The position numbers and the translations under genes were made by a program. This document shows, piece by piece, positions 54,185-62,848 of a DNA stretch of 64,000 nt. Location: positions 62,001 through 126,000 of the forward strand of contig JAIUML010000001.1 in the NCBI GenBank assembly GCA_022565595.1. Direction: 5' to 3'. Numbering within the stretch: position 1 is the stretch's first letter; the number at the start of each line of letters is the position of its first letter. The stretch is from Saccharospirillum sp. Lineage in GTDB: Bacteria; Pseudomonadota; Gammaproteobacteria; Pseudomonadales; Natronospirillaceae. Under the pieces are notes generated by a model. That model saw nothing but the letters and a program-made list of their open reading frames with translations, was not told the origin of the DNA and ran no database searches.

Positions 54185-54215
54185 AAAAAAGCCGCGACCC
54201 TGTCGCGGCTTTTTT
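54185..54215. terminator. Bidirectional terminator after the ice-binding gene
   Basis: GCCGCGAC and GTCGCGGC pair around CCT, flanked by AAAAAA on one side and TTTTTT on the other, so it can terminate on both strands. It lies 52 bases after the ice-binding stop and 26 bases past the truncated ATPase stop. Confidence 0.9.
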
Positions 54216-54240
54216 ATATGGATCAAGTTTATAGCGCACA

Positions 54241-54474
54241 TTAACAGTTGAAATTTCTGGTTCCACCTTCTGCATTAAAACCCATGGCAACAGCCATGGC
54301 CTCCACCAGAGTCGACTTGCCACTACCATTCTCACCGACAAAAAAGGTGACCTCAGGCGCGAACTGCAACGAATCCAGCTCCCGCACGGCGGGGATCGAG
54401 AAAGGGTAGCCGCTGAAATCGTCGATCTGATCCCTTTTTAAAACGATCTCTCGCAAATAAGGCAATGCTTCCAT
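54241..54474 (-). pseudogene. Truncated AAA-type ATPase (N-terminus only)
   Basis: A 77-residue frame: LREIVLKRDQIDDFSGYPFSIPAVRELDSLQFAPEVTFFVGENGSGKSTLVEAMAVAMGFNAEGGTRNFNC. The Walker A GENGSGKST is intact, but Walker B and the rest of the roughly 250-residue AAA_21-type protein are missing. It stops just before the terminator at 54185-54215, which suggests a deletion joined the 5' end to a downstream terminator. The remaining peptide would be non-functional, so it is probably a relic. Confidence 0.8.
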
Positions 54475-54538
54475 TAATTGTTACCTTGGTGCTAGTGTAC
54501 TGCAACTATATTGAGACCAATTGAAAGAGCGTAACCTG

Positions 54539-55297
54539 ATGCAATTCATCGGCCGAATGTTGGCTGCTTACCTAAATCGCAGCGACCCGAAGAACCAATC
54601 GGTTGAAACCACCAGCCTGGTTTCGGTTCTGCCCGCTCTGAAGCGGGGCGATGTGCTGCTGGTCGAAGGCAACAGCAAGATCAGTCAGGGCATCAAGTAT
54701 CTGACGCAGTCTACCTGGTCTCATGCTGGGTTGTACATCGGCGAAACCCTGCTACCCGGAAGTCAGGGCTTGCCAGAACCTGCCCTTGTTGAAGCCGACG
54801 TTCGTGACGGCGTGCGCCTGATACCCGTCAGCCATTACGCCAACTTTCACACCCGGATTTGCCGGCCGGTTGGCCTCAAGGACGCAGACATCGACCGAGT
54901 AGTAGCCTACGCCATGCAAAGCATAGGGCATCAGTACGACCTGAAAAACATCGTAGACCTGGCACGCTATCTTCTACCGACGCCACCGGTCCCCCAACGC
55001 TGGCGCCGCCGTATGATCGCGCTCGGCAGTGGCGACCCGACTCAGGCCATATGCTCCTCGCTCATTGCCAAAGCCTTCCAGCATGTGCGCTACCCAATAT
55101 TGCCAGACATAGAGCAGATTGACCGACAGGACCCGAACTGCGTACGCTGCCGCAAGGAGATTCTGCACATCCGTCACTACAGCCTCTTTACTCCCCGAGA
55201 CTTTGATGTTTCCCCCTATTTTCAGATCATCAAGCCTCGGCTTGCCATGGGTTTTGACCCCTATGGCGTTACCTGGTCGACTGGCATGTTGGAATAG
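54539..55297 (+). CDS. YiiX/YaeF-like permuted papain-fold hydrolase
   Basis: A 252-residue protein. The core LKRGDVLLVEGNSKISQGIKYLTQSTWSHAGLYIGE and AICSSLIAKAFQHVRYP give the permuted NlpC/P60 order: a His (WSHAGLYIG) comes before the catalytic Cys (ICSSLIAKA). YiiX-type enzymes act on peptidoglycan-related amides or lipids. No signal peptide is seen, so it may work in the cytoplasm. The ATG at 54539 was preferred over the upstream TTG at 54521. The gene is divergent from the truncated ATPase. Confidence 0.75.
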   Translation: MQFIGRMLAAYLNRSDPKNQSVETTSLVSVLPALKRGDVLLVEGNSKISQGIKYLTQSTWSHAGLYIGETLLPGSQGLPEPALVEADVRDGVRLIPVSHYANFHTRICRPVGLKDADIDRVVAYAMQSIGHQYDLKNIVDLARYLLPTPPVPQRWRRRMIALGSGDPTQAICSSLIAKAFQHVRYPILPDIEQIDRQDPNCVRCRKEILHIRHYSLFTPRDFDVSPYFQIIKPRLAMGFDPYGVTWSTGMLE

Positions 55298-55315
55298 AGA
55301 TGAGTGCCAGACAAG

Positions 55316-56275
55316 TCATTGATAGCGCTGAGCCAGTTTCAAGACTTGCTCTTCCATCGCCAACCTGAGCTCCGGCGGCCCTATGACTTCCATTTCTGCA
55401 CCAAAGCGCAACAGGTCGCTGCAACCATGTGGGGGGTTGCCGACGGGCATCCGAACCCAATGCCACCCCTGGTCGTCCGCCGGTTCAATGGTCACATGCG
55501 AAAGGACGTATGAGCCGGAAAGGAAGTCCATGATTTTTAGCCCAAGGGCCGTCATGCGGACATCAGCCATCAGCGGATATTGTAGGGACTCCATACGTCG
55601 CAAACTGGCCTGCCAAAACTCGGAAAGGTTGAAGTCAGACGGCCGCTCGAAAGCCTCTTCTTTCAATTCAAGCGACTCTATCCGGGACACACGATAGGTC
55701 CTGGTATCCGATTCCACCTTCGCCACCAGATACCATTGCCCACCTTTCAGAACAACGCCAAGGGGCTGAGCCTGACGTAGGCGCACGCCCTTCCAACTCT
55801 GATAGGACATCTCGACCCATTGCTGCTCCAGAACGGCCGTCATCAACAGCGGCAGGTACTCGGCTGGCTCGTCTTCAGAAAACCAGTTGGGCGCATCCAG
55901 TAAGAATCGGCTCTGCAGCCGGTCCGCCTCCTGCCTCATGCGCTCGGGCAGCGCCGTCATCAGTTTCAGTTGGGCGTCTGCCAGAGTGGATTCAAGGCCC
56001 ATTTTTTGTGCCGGACCAGACAAACCGGCCAGGAAGAGGGTTTCCGCTTCCTTTGCGGAGAGCCCGTTCAAGCGCGTACGGTAGCCATCCAACAAGCGGT
56101 ACCCCCCCTGAACACCCTGTTCACTGTACACCGGCACTCCCATCTCGCCGAGTGCATCGATATCGCGATAAATCGTGCGTACGGATGTCTCGCAGGCATC
56201 AGCCAGTTCCCGAGCGGTCACTTTGCCCTGGCTTTGCAAGGTCATCAGCAGCTTCAACAGCCGGCCGGCTCTCAT
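55316..56275 (-). CDS. WYL-domain transcriptional regulator (YafY type)
   Basis: A 319-residue regulator. The N-terminal HTH_11 (RAGRLLKLLMTLQSQGKVTARELADACETSVRTIYRDIDAL) is followed by a WYL sensor domain with QAQPLGVVLKGGQWYLVAKVESDTRTYRVSRIESL and a WCX C-terminus. WYL proteins often sense nucleic acids or ligands in stress control. GGAAAGG precedes the ATG at 56275. It is divergent from a glutathione transferase gene (131-base gap), which is a likely target. Confidence 0.88.
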   Translation of the reverse strand: MRAGRLLKLLMTLQSQGKVTARELADACETSVRTIYRDIDALGEMGVPVYSEQGVQGGYRLLDGYRTRLNGLSAKEAETLFLAGLSGPAQKMGLESTLADAQLKLMTALPERMRQEADRLQSRFLLDAPNWFSEDEPAEYLPLLMTAVLEQQWVEMSYQSWKGVRLRQAQPLGVVLKGGQWYLVAKVESDTRTYRVSRIESLELKEEAFERPSDFNLSEFWQASLRRMESLQYPLMADVRMTALGLKIMDFLSGSYVLSHVTIEPADDQGWHWVRMPVGNPPHGCSDLLRFGAEMEVIGPPELRLAMEEQVLKLAQRYQ

Positions 56276-56406
56276 GGTGCCTTTCCTTCGAATAATTTCG
56301 GGCAAGTTTTATTTTTAACAGTATAGCCAGAATACCTGACACAAGCTGTCAGGTTTAGTCTCTAGCATGGTCGATGCAACACCAATCAAACCCAAGGAGA
56401 CTCACC

Positions 56407-57054
56407 ATGAGCAAAGACAACATCATTCTCTACCATGCCCCACAAACCCGCGGCACAGGCGTATGGTTCCTGCTGGAAGAACTGGGTGTTCCCTATGAGC
56501 TGAAAGTACTGGATCGAAACAAGGGTGAAAACCATCACCCGGACTTCCTGGCCATTAACCCACTGAGCAAGGTCCCGACCCTGGTTCACAATGGCACGGT
56601 GATATCCGAGCAGGTCGCCTGCTTCATCTATCTGGCGGACCTCTTCCCGGAAAAAGGCCTGGCACCGAGCTTGAACGACCCCAAACGCGGCGCTTACTTG
56701 CGCTGGATGGCGTACGAAGGCAGCAGCTTTGAGCCCGCCATCGTTGACCGTGCAATGCAACACGAGCCCGGCGATCCCACCAGCGTGCCCTATGGCACTT
56801 TTGAGCTGATGCAGAAGACACTGTTCGACCAGATAGCCAAGGGCCCCTACTTGCTCGGTGATCAACTCTATGCCGTTGACTTGCTCTGGGGAATGGCCCT
56901 GAAATGGTGTCGGATGTTCGGGCTGGTGGATACCACCCCGATCGTTGATGAATACATCGAACGCATCACCTCACGTCCTGCGTTCATCAGAACCGAGGAG
57001 CGGGATCAAGCACTTGCGGATAAGCAGTCTGCTGCTCAGACCGCAGAAGCCTGA
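56407..57054 (+). CDS. Glutathione S-transferase
   Basis: A 215-residue protein with an N-terminal thioredoxin-like GST domain (LYHAPQTRGTGVWFLLEELGVPYELKVLDRNKGENHHPDFLAINPLSKVPTLVHNGTVISEQVACFIYLADLFPE; the SPLSKVPTL and SEQVACFIYL parts bind glutathione) and an alpha-helical C-terminal domain. It conjugates glutathione to electrophiles or reduces them; the substrate is unknown. AAGGAG precedes the ATG at 56407. It is divergent from the WYL regulator. Confidence 0.9.
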   Translation: MSKDNIILYHAPQTRGTGVWFLLEELGVPYELKVLDRNKGENHHPDFLAINPLSKVPTLVHNGTVISEQVACFIYLADLFPEKGLAPSLNDPKRGAYLRWMAYEGSSFEPAIVDRAMQHEPGDPTSVPYGTFELMQKTLFDQIAKGPYLLGDQLYAVDLLWGMALKWCRMFGLVDTTPIVDEYIERITSRPAFIRTEERDQALADKQSAAQTAEA

Positions 57055-57069
57055 GAAACAGATGGGAAC

Positions 57070-57100
57070 AAGGGTCTTCCCGATAGTCAGCGAGACCCTT
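57070..57100. terminator. Terminator between glutathione transferase and metallopeptidase genes
   Basis: AAGGGTCT (57070-57077) and AGACCCTT (57093-57100) pair over eight bases with a 15-base loop, then TT. It separates convergent genes and is at most moderately strong. Confidence 0.6.
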
Positions 57101-57105
57101 TTCAC

Positions 57106-58071
57106 TTAGAGCCCCAGAGCACCGCGCCTTAACCAGTCATGCACAAAGGTCAGTTTATGCCTGGCGTGATCTGACAGCACGAACGGATAGAGGTCCGACA
57201 AGCCCATGGCACGGTTCACGTGGTTGACGCCCACGGTGAGATCAGCCGCTATACGAATCAGCCGCTCGGCATCGGGCTCCGAGTATGGGTCCCAACCAGA
57301 GTGGGGTATCTGTGGCGACGACAAACCGGTGGCCACAAAGCTGTCTGCTATATCGGTCAGGTGCAACAAATGCGCCGCTGTTTCCGCCCAATCTTCGTGA
57401 GGGTGAGCCGAAGCGTAACTGGTCAGGTAGTGCTGTCGCCACTCGGTTGGTGGGCCGTTCTGGTAGTGGTACTGCAGGGCCGCCTGGTAATCAATCCGCT
57501 CATCTCCAAACATGGCACGGAAGGCATCGAGAAAGTCCTCTCGCAGGCTCAAGCGCCACCAGAGCATGTGTGAGATCTCGTGGCGCATGTGGCCGATCAT
57601 GGTGCGGTAAGGCTCTTGCAGAGCCTCGCGACGGGTCATGACCAGGACGGGATCGACCTCAGCCACACTGATGGTGACCACCCCTTGAGCATGGCCCATG
57701 GCGACCGGTGTTGGCCCTTCAGCCAGCAAATGAAACACAGGTGGCGCACCTGGATCTTCCGGACGAAACCAGTGCCAACGCCCCAGGTTATCAAGAGCCC
57801 AGCGTTTGGCCGCCTCGGTTTGTGCCCAGTTGGGAATGGCATTGGGGATGTCGGGATCCGGAGCCAGGGCAGTCATCGCGCAGGATCGACAGAACTCGCC
57901 TTCTTTAGGCGCTATCCAGTTGCAACCGATCCTTTCACGGTTGGCACAGAACGGCGGCATGGGCACGAAAGCACGCGCTTGCGGGTCATAAGCAACGGGG
58001 GTTCCATCCGCAATAGTGAGGTTATCGAACCAGAGAGATCCGGCACCGACGGGGTTGGAAAAAACACGCAT
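57106..58071 (-). CDS. Putative zinc-binding metallopeptidase
   Basis: A 321-residue soluble protein. The N-terminus has four cysteines in CANRERIGCNW and CRSCAM, a zinc-ribbon-like element (about 42-70). The middle has HMRHEISHMLWWRLS, with HEISH fitting the HExxH zinc-protease motif, and a later HPHEDWAETAAHLLHL that may give the third ligand. This is the family often annotated as zinc-binding metallopeptidase (Peptidase_Mx-like). The ATG at 58071 follows GGAAGG. Its target is unknown. Confidence 0.8.
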   Translation of the reverse strand: MRVFSNPVGAGSLWFDNLTIADGTPVAYDPQARAFVPMPPFCANRERIGCNWIAPKEGEFCRSCAMTALAPDPDIPNAIPNWAQTEAAKRWALDNLGRWHWFRPEDPGAPPVFHLLAEGPTPVAMGHAQGVVTISVAEVDPVLVMTRREALQEPYRTMIGHMRHEISHMLWWRLSLREDFLDAFRAMFGDERIDYQAALQYHYQNGPPTEWRQHYLTSYASAHPHEDWAETAAHLLHLTDIADSFVATGLSSPQIPHSGWDPYSEPDAERLIRIAADLTVGVNHVNRAMGLSDLYPFVLSDHARHKLTFVHDWLRRGALGL

Positions 58072-58145
58072 TCTGGAGCCTTCCAATAGAGCATGTCATA
58101 ACATTGTGAGGGTGAGCCCCCTGACTGCAACCATAAAGCCTTTAT

Positions 58146-59312
58146 TTACACCTTCAAGACCCGGGAGCCGGTCGGACTCAGGCCTTTGTTGGTCGCCAAC
58201 ACCAATTGCTTTTCTTCTTCTGTGGCATAGCGTTCATCCCAGTCCTGCAGCCTTGGCTTCATCAAGCGGTGCCACAGCGGCGGTATCAAGGCGATCATCA
58301 GGGTGCTGAGATAACCGCTGATCATCATCGGGGCTTCCTGCATGGGTTCCAGCTTGTGATAGGGCAATACGGCCTTGGCGTGATGGTGAGAGTGACGAGT
58401 GAGATTGAAAAGACTCCAGGAACTGATGCGCCTGTTGGTATTCCAGGAATGGTGCGGCTGCACTCGGGAGTCCGGGTGGCGCACGATGCCATAGTGTTCC
58501 ATATAGTTGACGACCTCGAGCAACGCCTTGCCCCAGAGTGCACAAGCCACAAAGAATGCCATGCCGATCAGCCCACCTACAACATAAGCGGCCACCAGGA
58601 GCACCAGGCTCATGGCGTAACCTCTCAACACGGCATTGTGTATAGACAGGCAGGGCAATTGCCGGCGCTGCAATCGCTTGCGCTCAATGCGCCAGGCACT
58701 GATATTACCCTTTAGTGTCGAGACAAGAATATGGTAATAGACGTTTCTGCCACGCGGGGCCGTGGCTGGGTCTGCCGTAGTGGCAACATAGCGGTGATGC
58801 CCGTAAACGTGCTCAACGGAGAAACTGGTATCAAAGCTGAAAGCCAGCAACCAGCGCCCTATGGCCAGGGACGCCTTGTCTCGAGTTCGGTGCGTCAACT
58901 CATGGGCGGGAATGGTTCCTACTGTGCCGACCATCAAACCGGTCAGCACTATGGCAGAGAGGTTATGCCCCCAATGGCTCGCCTGAGCGGCAGCGTTCAG
59001 GTCATACCCTGTAAGAGTGCTCAGCCAGGCACCAAAACCAAAAGCATCACCCGGGCTTACCTGCCACACCGCGACGAACACTATGGCTACCAGCAGCGGT
59101 AAGGCGAGCCAGAGTTGCACTGTTAAAATGGCTGGATAATTGAAGGTTGGCGTTGATAGATCGTCTCCCAGAAAGCCATCACCCAATACATAAAACAACA
59201 CAACCGCCAGCAAACCCAGGCTGATATAAGCCCCTCCGGCCAGCAGCGCCAAAAGCACAAAGAGGCCGACAAAATGAAACAGTGAAAATTTGAGATAGTG
59301 CAAAAAAGTCAT
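58146..59312 (-). CDS. alkB: AlkB-like integral-membrane hydroxylase
   Basis: A 388-residue di-iron membrane oxygenase of the alkane 1-monooxygenase family. About six helices are present. The eight-His set appears as HELTHR, HVYGHH and RHSHHH, and NYMEHYGI follows the pattern NYxEHYG. In AlkB the third box is usually LQRHSDHHA; here it is LTRHSHHHA (Asp replaced by His), so the natural substrate may not be an n-alkane. The ATG at 59312 was chosen over GTG 59324. An AraC regulator is divergent. No rubredoxin or rubredoxin reductase is in the window. Confidence 0.88.
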   Translation of the reverse strand: MTFLHYLKFSLFHFVGLFVLLALLAGGAYISLGLLAVVLFYVLGDGFLGDDLSTPTFNYPAILTVQLWLALPLLVAIVFVAVWQVSPGDAFGFGAWLSTLTGYDLNAAAQASHWGHNLSAIVLTGLMVGTVGTIPAHELTHRTRDKASLAIGRWLLAFSFDTSFSVEHVYGHHRYVATTADPATAPRGRNVYYHILVSTLKGNISAWRIERKRLQRRQLPCLSIHNAVLRGYAMSLVLLVAAYVVGGLIGMAFFVACALWGKALLEVVNYMEHYGIVRHPDSRVQPHHSWNTNRRISSWSLFNLTRHSHHHAKAVLPYHKLEPMQEAPMMISGYLSTLMIALIPPLWHRLMKPRLQDWDERYATEEEKQLVLATNKGLSPTGSRVLKV

Positions 59313-59370
59313 TGTATCGCCCACCCGGACTTACTGAGATTACCGTCATTGGACAAGAATAGACCCGGAA

Positions 59371-59388
59371 AACCTGTCTGGGCAGGTT
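59371..59388. promoter_or_regulatory. Inverted repeat in the alkB/AraC gap
   Basis: AACCTG and CAGGTT are inverse copies separated by six bases, within the 113-base intergenic region. CATTGT (59399-59404) and ACAATG also form a wider inverted pair near the AraC start. They are possible AraC binding elements. Confidence 0.35.
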
Positions 59389-59425
59389 AGAGATTGACAT
59401 TGTAGGGGTCATTTTTTGACAATGC

Positions 59426-60454
59426 GTGAACAGATGGCTGAACAGTGACACCGCCTTGAGCTCAGATGAAGTAGTACTGCCGTCCTATTACCTGAGGCAC
59501 ATCATCGAACACTTGCACACCTACCCAATGGATGTGCCTGCACTATTGGGCAAGGCAGGCATCACCGAGAAAATGCTGGAAGAGCCTCTTGTGCGCCTGC
59601 CCTGGGCACAGTTGCAGTCAATATTATCGGTCGGTCGTCAGCTGACACAGGATCCAAACCTGGGCTTGCTCATCGGTGAGCGATTACTGGTAAACATGCA
59701 CGGCATGCTTGGTTATGCCGCCATGAACAGCGGTTCTATCCGTCAGGTGGTCGAGCTGTTGGAGGCATTTTTCCCGCTGCGTACCACCCTGGTGACGGTG
59801 CACCACCACACTCAGGGCGATCAGTTCCAGCTGGAAATTCGGGAAAACATCGCCCTGGGAGATGTCCAGGATCTGGTATACGAGATCATCATCCTTGCAC
59901 TGAAAAACGTGCTCGACTACATCACCCATGGCTCCAGCGGTATTGTTCAGGTCGCCTTCCCCTTCTGTGCAGGCCCACAAGCAGCGCTTGCCCATGAACT
60001 CTTCAAGTGTGAAGTACGGTATGAACAAAGCTGGGCAGGCATGATATTTCCGCTTCAGGTGGTCGACGCCCCGCTGAGCATGGCTGACCCGGATGCCTTC
60101 AAGCATGCAACGCTGATTTGTCAGCGCGAGCTTGAGAAGATAACACCCGATAATTCAACCGCCCAAAAGCTAAAGCGGCTAATGCTGGAAAAGCGCAGCG
60201 GCTTCCCCACTCTGGAAACAGCCGCACGGCTGATGCACCTTACTCCACGTACCCTACACCGTCGGCTAACGGCTGAGGGCACGTCTTACCGGGCCGTGTT
60301 GGAAGACATTCGCCATGCCCTTGCGGTGGAATACTTGCGCTCCGGGCAGATTTCCATTCAGGAAATCGCCTTCGCACTGGGTTATCACGACGTGGCCAAT
60401 TTTCGTCGCGCGTTCAAACGCTGGGAGGGCGTCCCACCCTCGGCCTTTCAATAA
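59426..60454 (+). CDS. AraC-family regulator (OruR-like)
   Basis: A 342-residue regulator. The N-terminal Arabinose_bd region (LPSYYLRHIIEHLHTYPMDVPALLGKAGITEKMLEEPLVRLPW) precedes a C-terminal AraC domain with two helix-turn-helices (TLETAARLMHLTPRTLHRRLTAEGTSYRAVLEDIRHALAVEYLRSGQISIQEIAFALGYHDVANFRRAFKRWEGVPPS). The start is GTG 59426, with no strong ribosome-binding site. It is divergent from alkB and is the obvious candidate regulator of it, like AlkS in function though not in family. Confidence 0.88.
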   Translation: MNRWLNSDTALSSDEVVLPSYYLRHIIEHLHTYPMDVPALLGKAGITEKMLEEPLVRLPWAQLQSILSVGRQLTQDPNLGLLIGERLLVNMHGMLGYAAMNSGSIRQVVELLEAFFPLRTTLVTVHHHTQGDQFQLEIRENIALGDVQDLVYEIIILALKNVLDYITHGSSGIVQVAFPFCAGPQAALAHELFKCEVRYEQSWAGMIFPLQVVDAPLSMADPDAFKHATLICQRELEKITPDNSTAQKLKRLMLEKRSGFPTLETAARLMHLTPRTLHRRLTAEGTSYRAVLEDIRHALAVEYLRSGQISIQEIAFALGYHDVANFRRAFKRWEGVPPSAFQ

Positions 60455-60477
60455 GCGCCCAACGCAGTTTGGGCGCT
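60454..60477 (+). terminator. Hairpin after the AraC gene
   Basis: AGCGCCCAA (60454-60462) and TTGGGCGCT (60469-60477) pair perfectly over nine bases; the A of the stop codon is the first paired base. No T tract follows. Confidence 0.5.
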
Positions 60478-60494
60478 GTGTCTACTGAAACGCT

Positions 60495-60776
60495 TTAGTC
60501 GGTACGTTGGGTCACTTCCAATAAATGGTAACCGAACTGCGTTTTTACCGGACCTTGCACTTCGTTGACTGGCGCACTGAACACGACTTTATCGAACTCA
60601 GGGACCATCTGGCCTGGGCCAAAAGTACCCAGGTCACCACCATTGCGGCCCGATGGGCACTTGGAGTGCTGTTGTGCTAGAGCGGCAAAATCCTCACCGG
60701 CGGCGATTTTCGATTTCAGGTCGTTACAGGTTGCTTCATCTTGAACAAGAATATGACGTGCTGCGGCTTGTGCCAT
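60495..60776 (-). CDS. ppiC: Parvulin-type peptidyl-prolyl isomerase
   Basis: A 93-residue cytoplasmic PpiC. The parvulin fold is seen in [85 protein letters not shown], typical from the first His (RHIL) to the last (GYHLLEV). It catalyses cis-trans isomerisation of prolyl bonds. The length equals E. coli PpiC. It stands alone, convergent with the AraC gene. Confidence 0.95.
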   Translation of the reverse strand: MAQAAARHILVQDEATCNDLKSKIAAGEDFAALAQQHSKCPSGRNGGDLGTFGPGQMVPEFDKVVFSAPVNEVQGPVKTQFGYHLLEVTQRTD

Positions 60777-60850
60777 CTTGGTAATCTCACTTTTCTTTAA
60801 AATCCATGAGGCTGCAATCTTAACATATTGATTTCAAAAATGGCGCCCGC

Positions 60851-61570
60851 TCAGCCGACCTTTAGCCGCTTTTCGAGCAACTGAATAAGCCGATCTTCAA
60901 GGCCCTGATCAAGATAAACATCGCCGTGACAAGGTATCAATACTGGCCGCTCGGCCTCGTTTAGCCACTCTTTAACCCAGGCTTTAAACTGGCCTTTGTC
61001 GGTGATGTTCGAAATAAAGGCAGGTGTGATCCAGAGTCCAAGCTTCAGCCCATAGATTCGTTGAAGTAATTTCTTGATGAAGCTCTCGGAAAACGCAGGA
61101 AGGTTCATGACACCATCGCACGCTAACCAGAAAGTGCGATCTTGCCTGGCAATGGTTACCCATATTTCTCCCGAGGTACAATCTGGAAGCCGGTAGATGC
61201 CCAGGTGCTCTGGAAGTTCCAGATGAAGCGACTCTGGCTCACTATACTTCATGCCTGTCAGGCCTTGCTTTGCCAGTTTTTCGATTGTTGCCTCAGTGGC
61301 CACTAACCTTGCGTTGGGGAAGGCGTTTAACCAGGAGGCTACCCCAAGGGTATGGCCGAGGCTTGGTGCCACCACTATCACTTCGGCTTCCTTGGCAATG
61401 ATCTCTTGTGCTTGCTCCAGCAAGGGCTCTCCCGGACTGTAGACCAGGTATTTTTTGTCTTCGTCCAGACGAACGATCACTGTACGGGATAAAGCAAAAG
61501 GCGTTCTATATTTGGCAGTTAAAATGTCGTTAACGGCCGCAGTGACTTGCTCAAACTGAAAGCTGTTCAT
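60851..61570 (-). CDS. DUF4336-like protein of the metallo-beta-lactamase superfamily
   Basis: A 239-residue soluble protein. The core layout (VVAPSLGHTLGVASWLNAFPNARLVATEATIEKL) and the C-terminal LIPCHGDVYLDQG resemble DUF4336/MBL-fold proteins, but the usual HxHxDH zinc motif is replaced by APSLGHTLGV, so metal binding in that motif is doubtful. A late His (CHGD) remains. No pathway can be assigned. It is 75 bases before ppiC on the same strand and 87 bases after the dehydrogenase, so operonic linkage is unclear. Confidence 0.7.
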   Translation of the reverse strand: MNSFQFEQVTAAVNDILTAKYRTPFALSRTVIVRLDEDKKYLVYSPGEPLLEQAQEIIAKEAEVIVVAPSLGHTLGVASWLNAFPNARLVATEATIEKLAKQGLTGMKYSEPESLHLELPEHLGIYRLPDCTSGEIWVTIARQDRTFWLACDGVMNLPAFSESFIKKLLQRIYGLKLGLWITPAFISNITDKGQFKAWVKEWLNEAERPVLIPCHGDVYLDQGLEDRLIQLLEKRLKVG

Positions 61571-61656
61571 GGGGTTCCGGCAATCCTTTAATCAAGTTTC
61601 AGGTGAACGAGCAGCCCGTTCAGGTCGGATGCCCGAACCTTGCTGCCGATTTGACA

Positions 61657-62733
61657 TCATTCGTCAGCTATCACAGCAGCTATCGCCTTGCCAAGTACGT
61701 CCGTTTTCCCCTGGCCACCGAGGTCTGGCGTTAATACGTCTTTGTTGCCTTGAGCGAGCACCACTTCAATAGCACTGACTATAGCATCTCCCGCATCCTT
61801 GTAACCCAGATGGTCCAGCATGAGTGCACCCGACCATATTTGCCCTATGGGGTTGGCTATGCCTTTTCCGGCAATATCTGGCGCACTGCCGTGAACGGGT
61901 TCAAACATGCTGGGGAATGCCCCTTCCGGGTTGATATTGGCCGAAGGCGCTATGCCTATGGTTCCGGTGCAGGCAGGGCCGAGGTCCGACAAGATGTCGC
62001 CAAACAGATTGCTGGCAACGACGACATCAAACCAGTCGGGGTGCATCACAAACTGAGCGGTCAGAATGTCGATGTGAAAGGAATCCACCTGAACATCCGG
62101 GTACTGCCGGGACATGGCTTTTACATGTTCATCCCAATAGGGCATGGTGATGGAGATACCATTGGATTTGGTAGCCGACGTCAGTTTCTTGCGCGGGCGG
62201 CTCTGGGCCAATTCATAGGCGTACTTCAACACCCGGTCAACACCGACTCGGGTCATGATCGTTTCCTGGATCACGATTTCACGTTCCGTACCCGCAAACA
62301 TCTTGCCACCAACGCTCGAGTATTCGCCTTCCGTATTTTCACGCACCACAAAAAAGTCGATGTCACCCGGTTTCCGGTTTGCCAGCGGGCTGGGCACACC
62401 GGGCATCAGCTTGACCGGCCGCAAGTTGATGTACTGATCAAACTCGCGCCGAAACTGCAAAATAGAGCCCCACAAGGAAATGTGGTCGGGTACGGCTTCC
62501 GGCCAACCGACCGCACCATAGAAGATGGCATCCTGTCCCTTCAACTGCTCAAACCAGTCGTCCGGCATCATTTGCCCGTGTTCGAGGTAATAGTCGCAAT
62601 TGGCGAAGTCGAAGGTCCGAGTAGTCAGCGGTACCGAAAACCTTTCGCACGCCGCTTCAAGGCAGCGTAGACCTTCTGGCATGACTTCCTTGCCGATACC
62701 ATCTCCAGCGATGACTGCTATAGAATGAGACAT
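61657..62733 (-). CDS. Tartrate/D-malate dehydrogenase (IDH/IMDH family)
   Basis: A 358-residue NAD-dependent beta-decarboxylating dehydrogenase. It begins SIAVIAGDGIGKEVMPEGLRCLEAA. LWGSILQFRREFDQYINLRPVKLMPGVPSPL and NLFGDILSDLGPACTGTIGIAPSANINPEG are the family signatures, and FEPVHGSAPDIAGKGIANP is the cofactor region. The match to TtuC/DmlA (tartrate dehydrogenase/D-malate dehydrogenase) is better than to LeuB, judging from the overall block structure; the exact substrate is not certain. The ATG at 62733 follows GGAGG. Confidence 0.88.
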   Translation of the reverse strand: MSHSIAVIAGDGIGKEVMPEGLRCLEAACERFSVPLTTRTFDFANCDYYLEHGQMMPDDWFEQLKGQDAIFYGAVGWPEAVPDHISLWGSILQFRREFDQYINLRPVKLMPGVPSPLANRKPGDIDFFVVRENTEGEYSSVGGKMFAGTEREIVIQETIMTRVGVDRVLKYAYELAQSRPRKKLTSATKSNGISITMPYWDEHVKAMSRQYPDVQVDSFHIDILTAQFVMHPDWFDVVVASNLFGDILSDLGPACTGTIGIAPSANINPEGAFPSMFEPVHGSAPDIAGKGIANPIGQIWSGALMLDHLGYKDAGDAIVSAIEVVLAQGNKDVLTPDLGGQGKTDVLGKAIAAVIADE

Positions 62734-62848
62734 GGAAACTCCTCCGGATGTGGCAGAAATTGGGCTACCTTGTCAGCATAACCAAAATTGAAGGCAAGAC
62801 GCCACTGTCGAATACCGCCAGGGTACCAAGATCACTGCCTATGGCAGT

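Noticed and set aside
61604-61622. TGAACG...CGTTCA hairpin after the dehydrogenase
   Set aside because: The stem is only six bases, without a T tract, so it is too weak to call.
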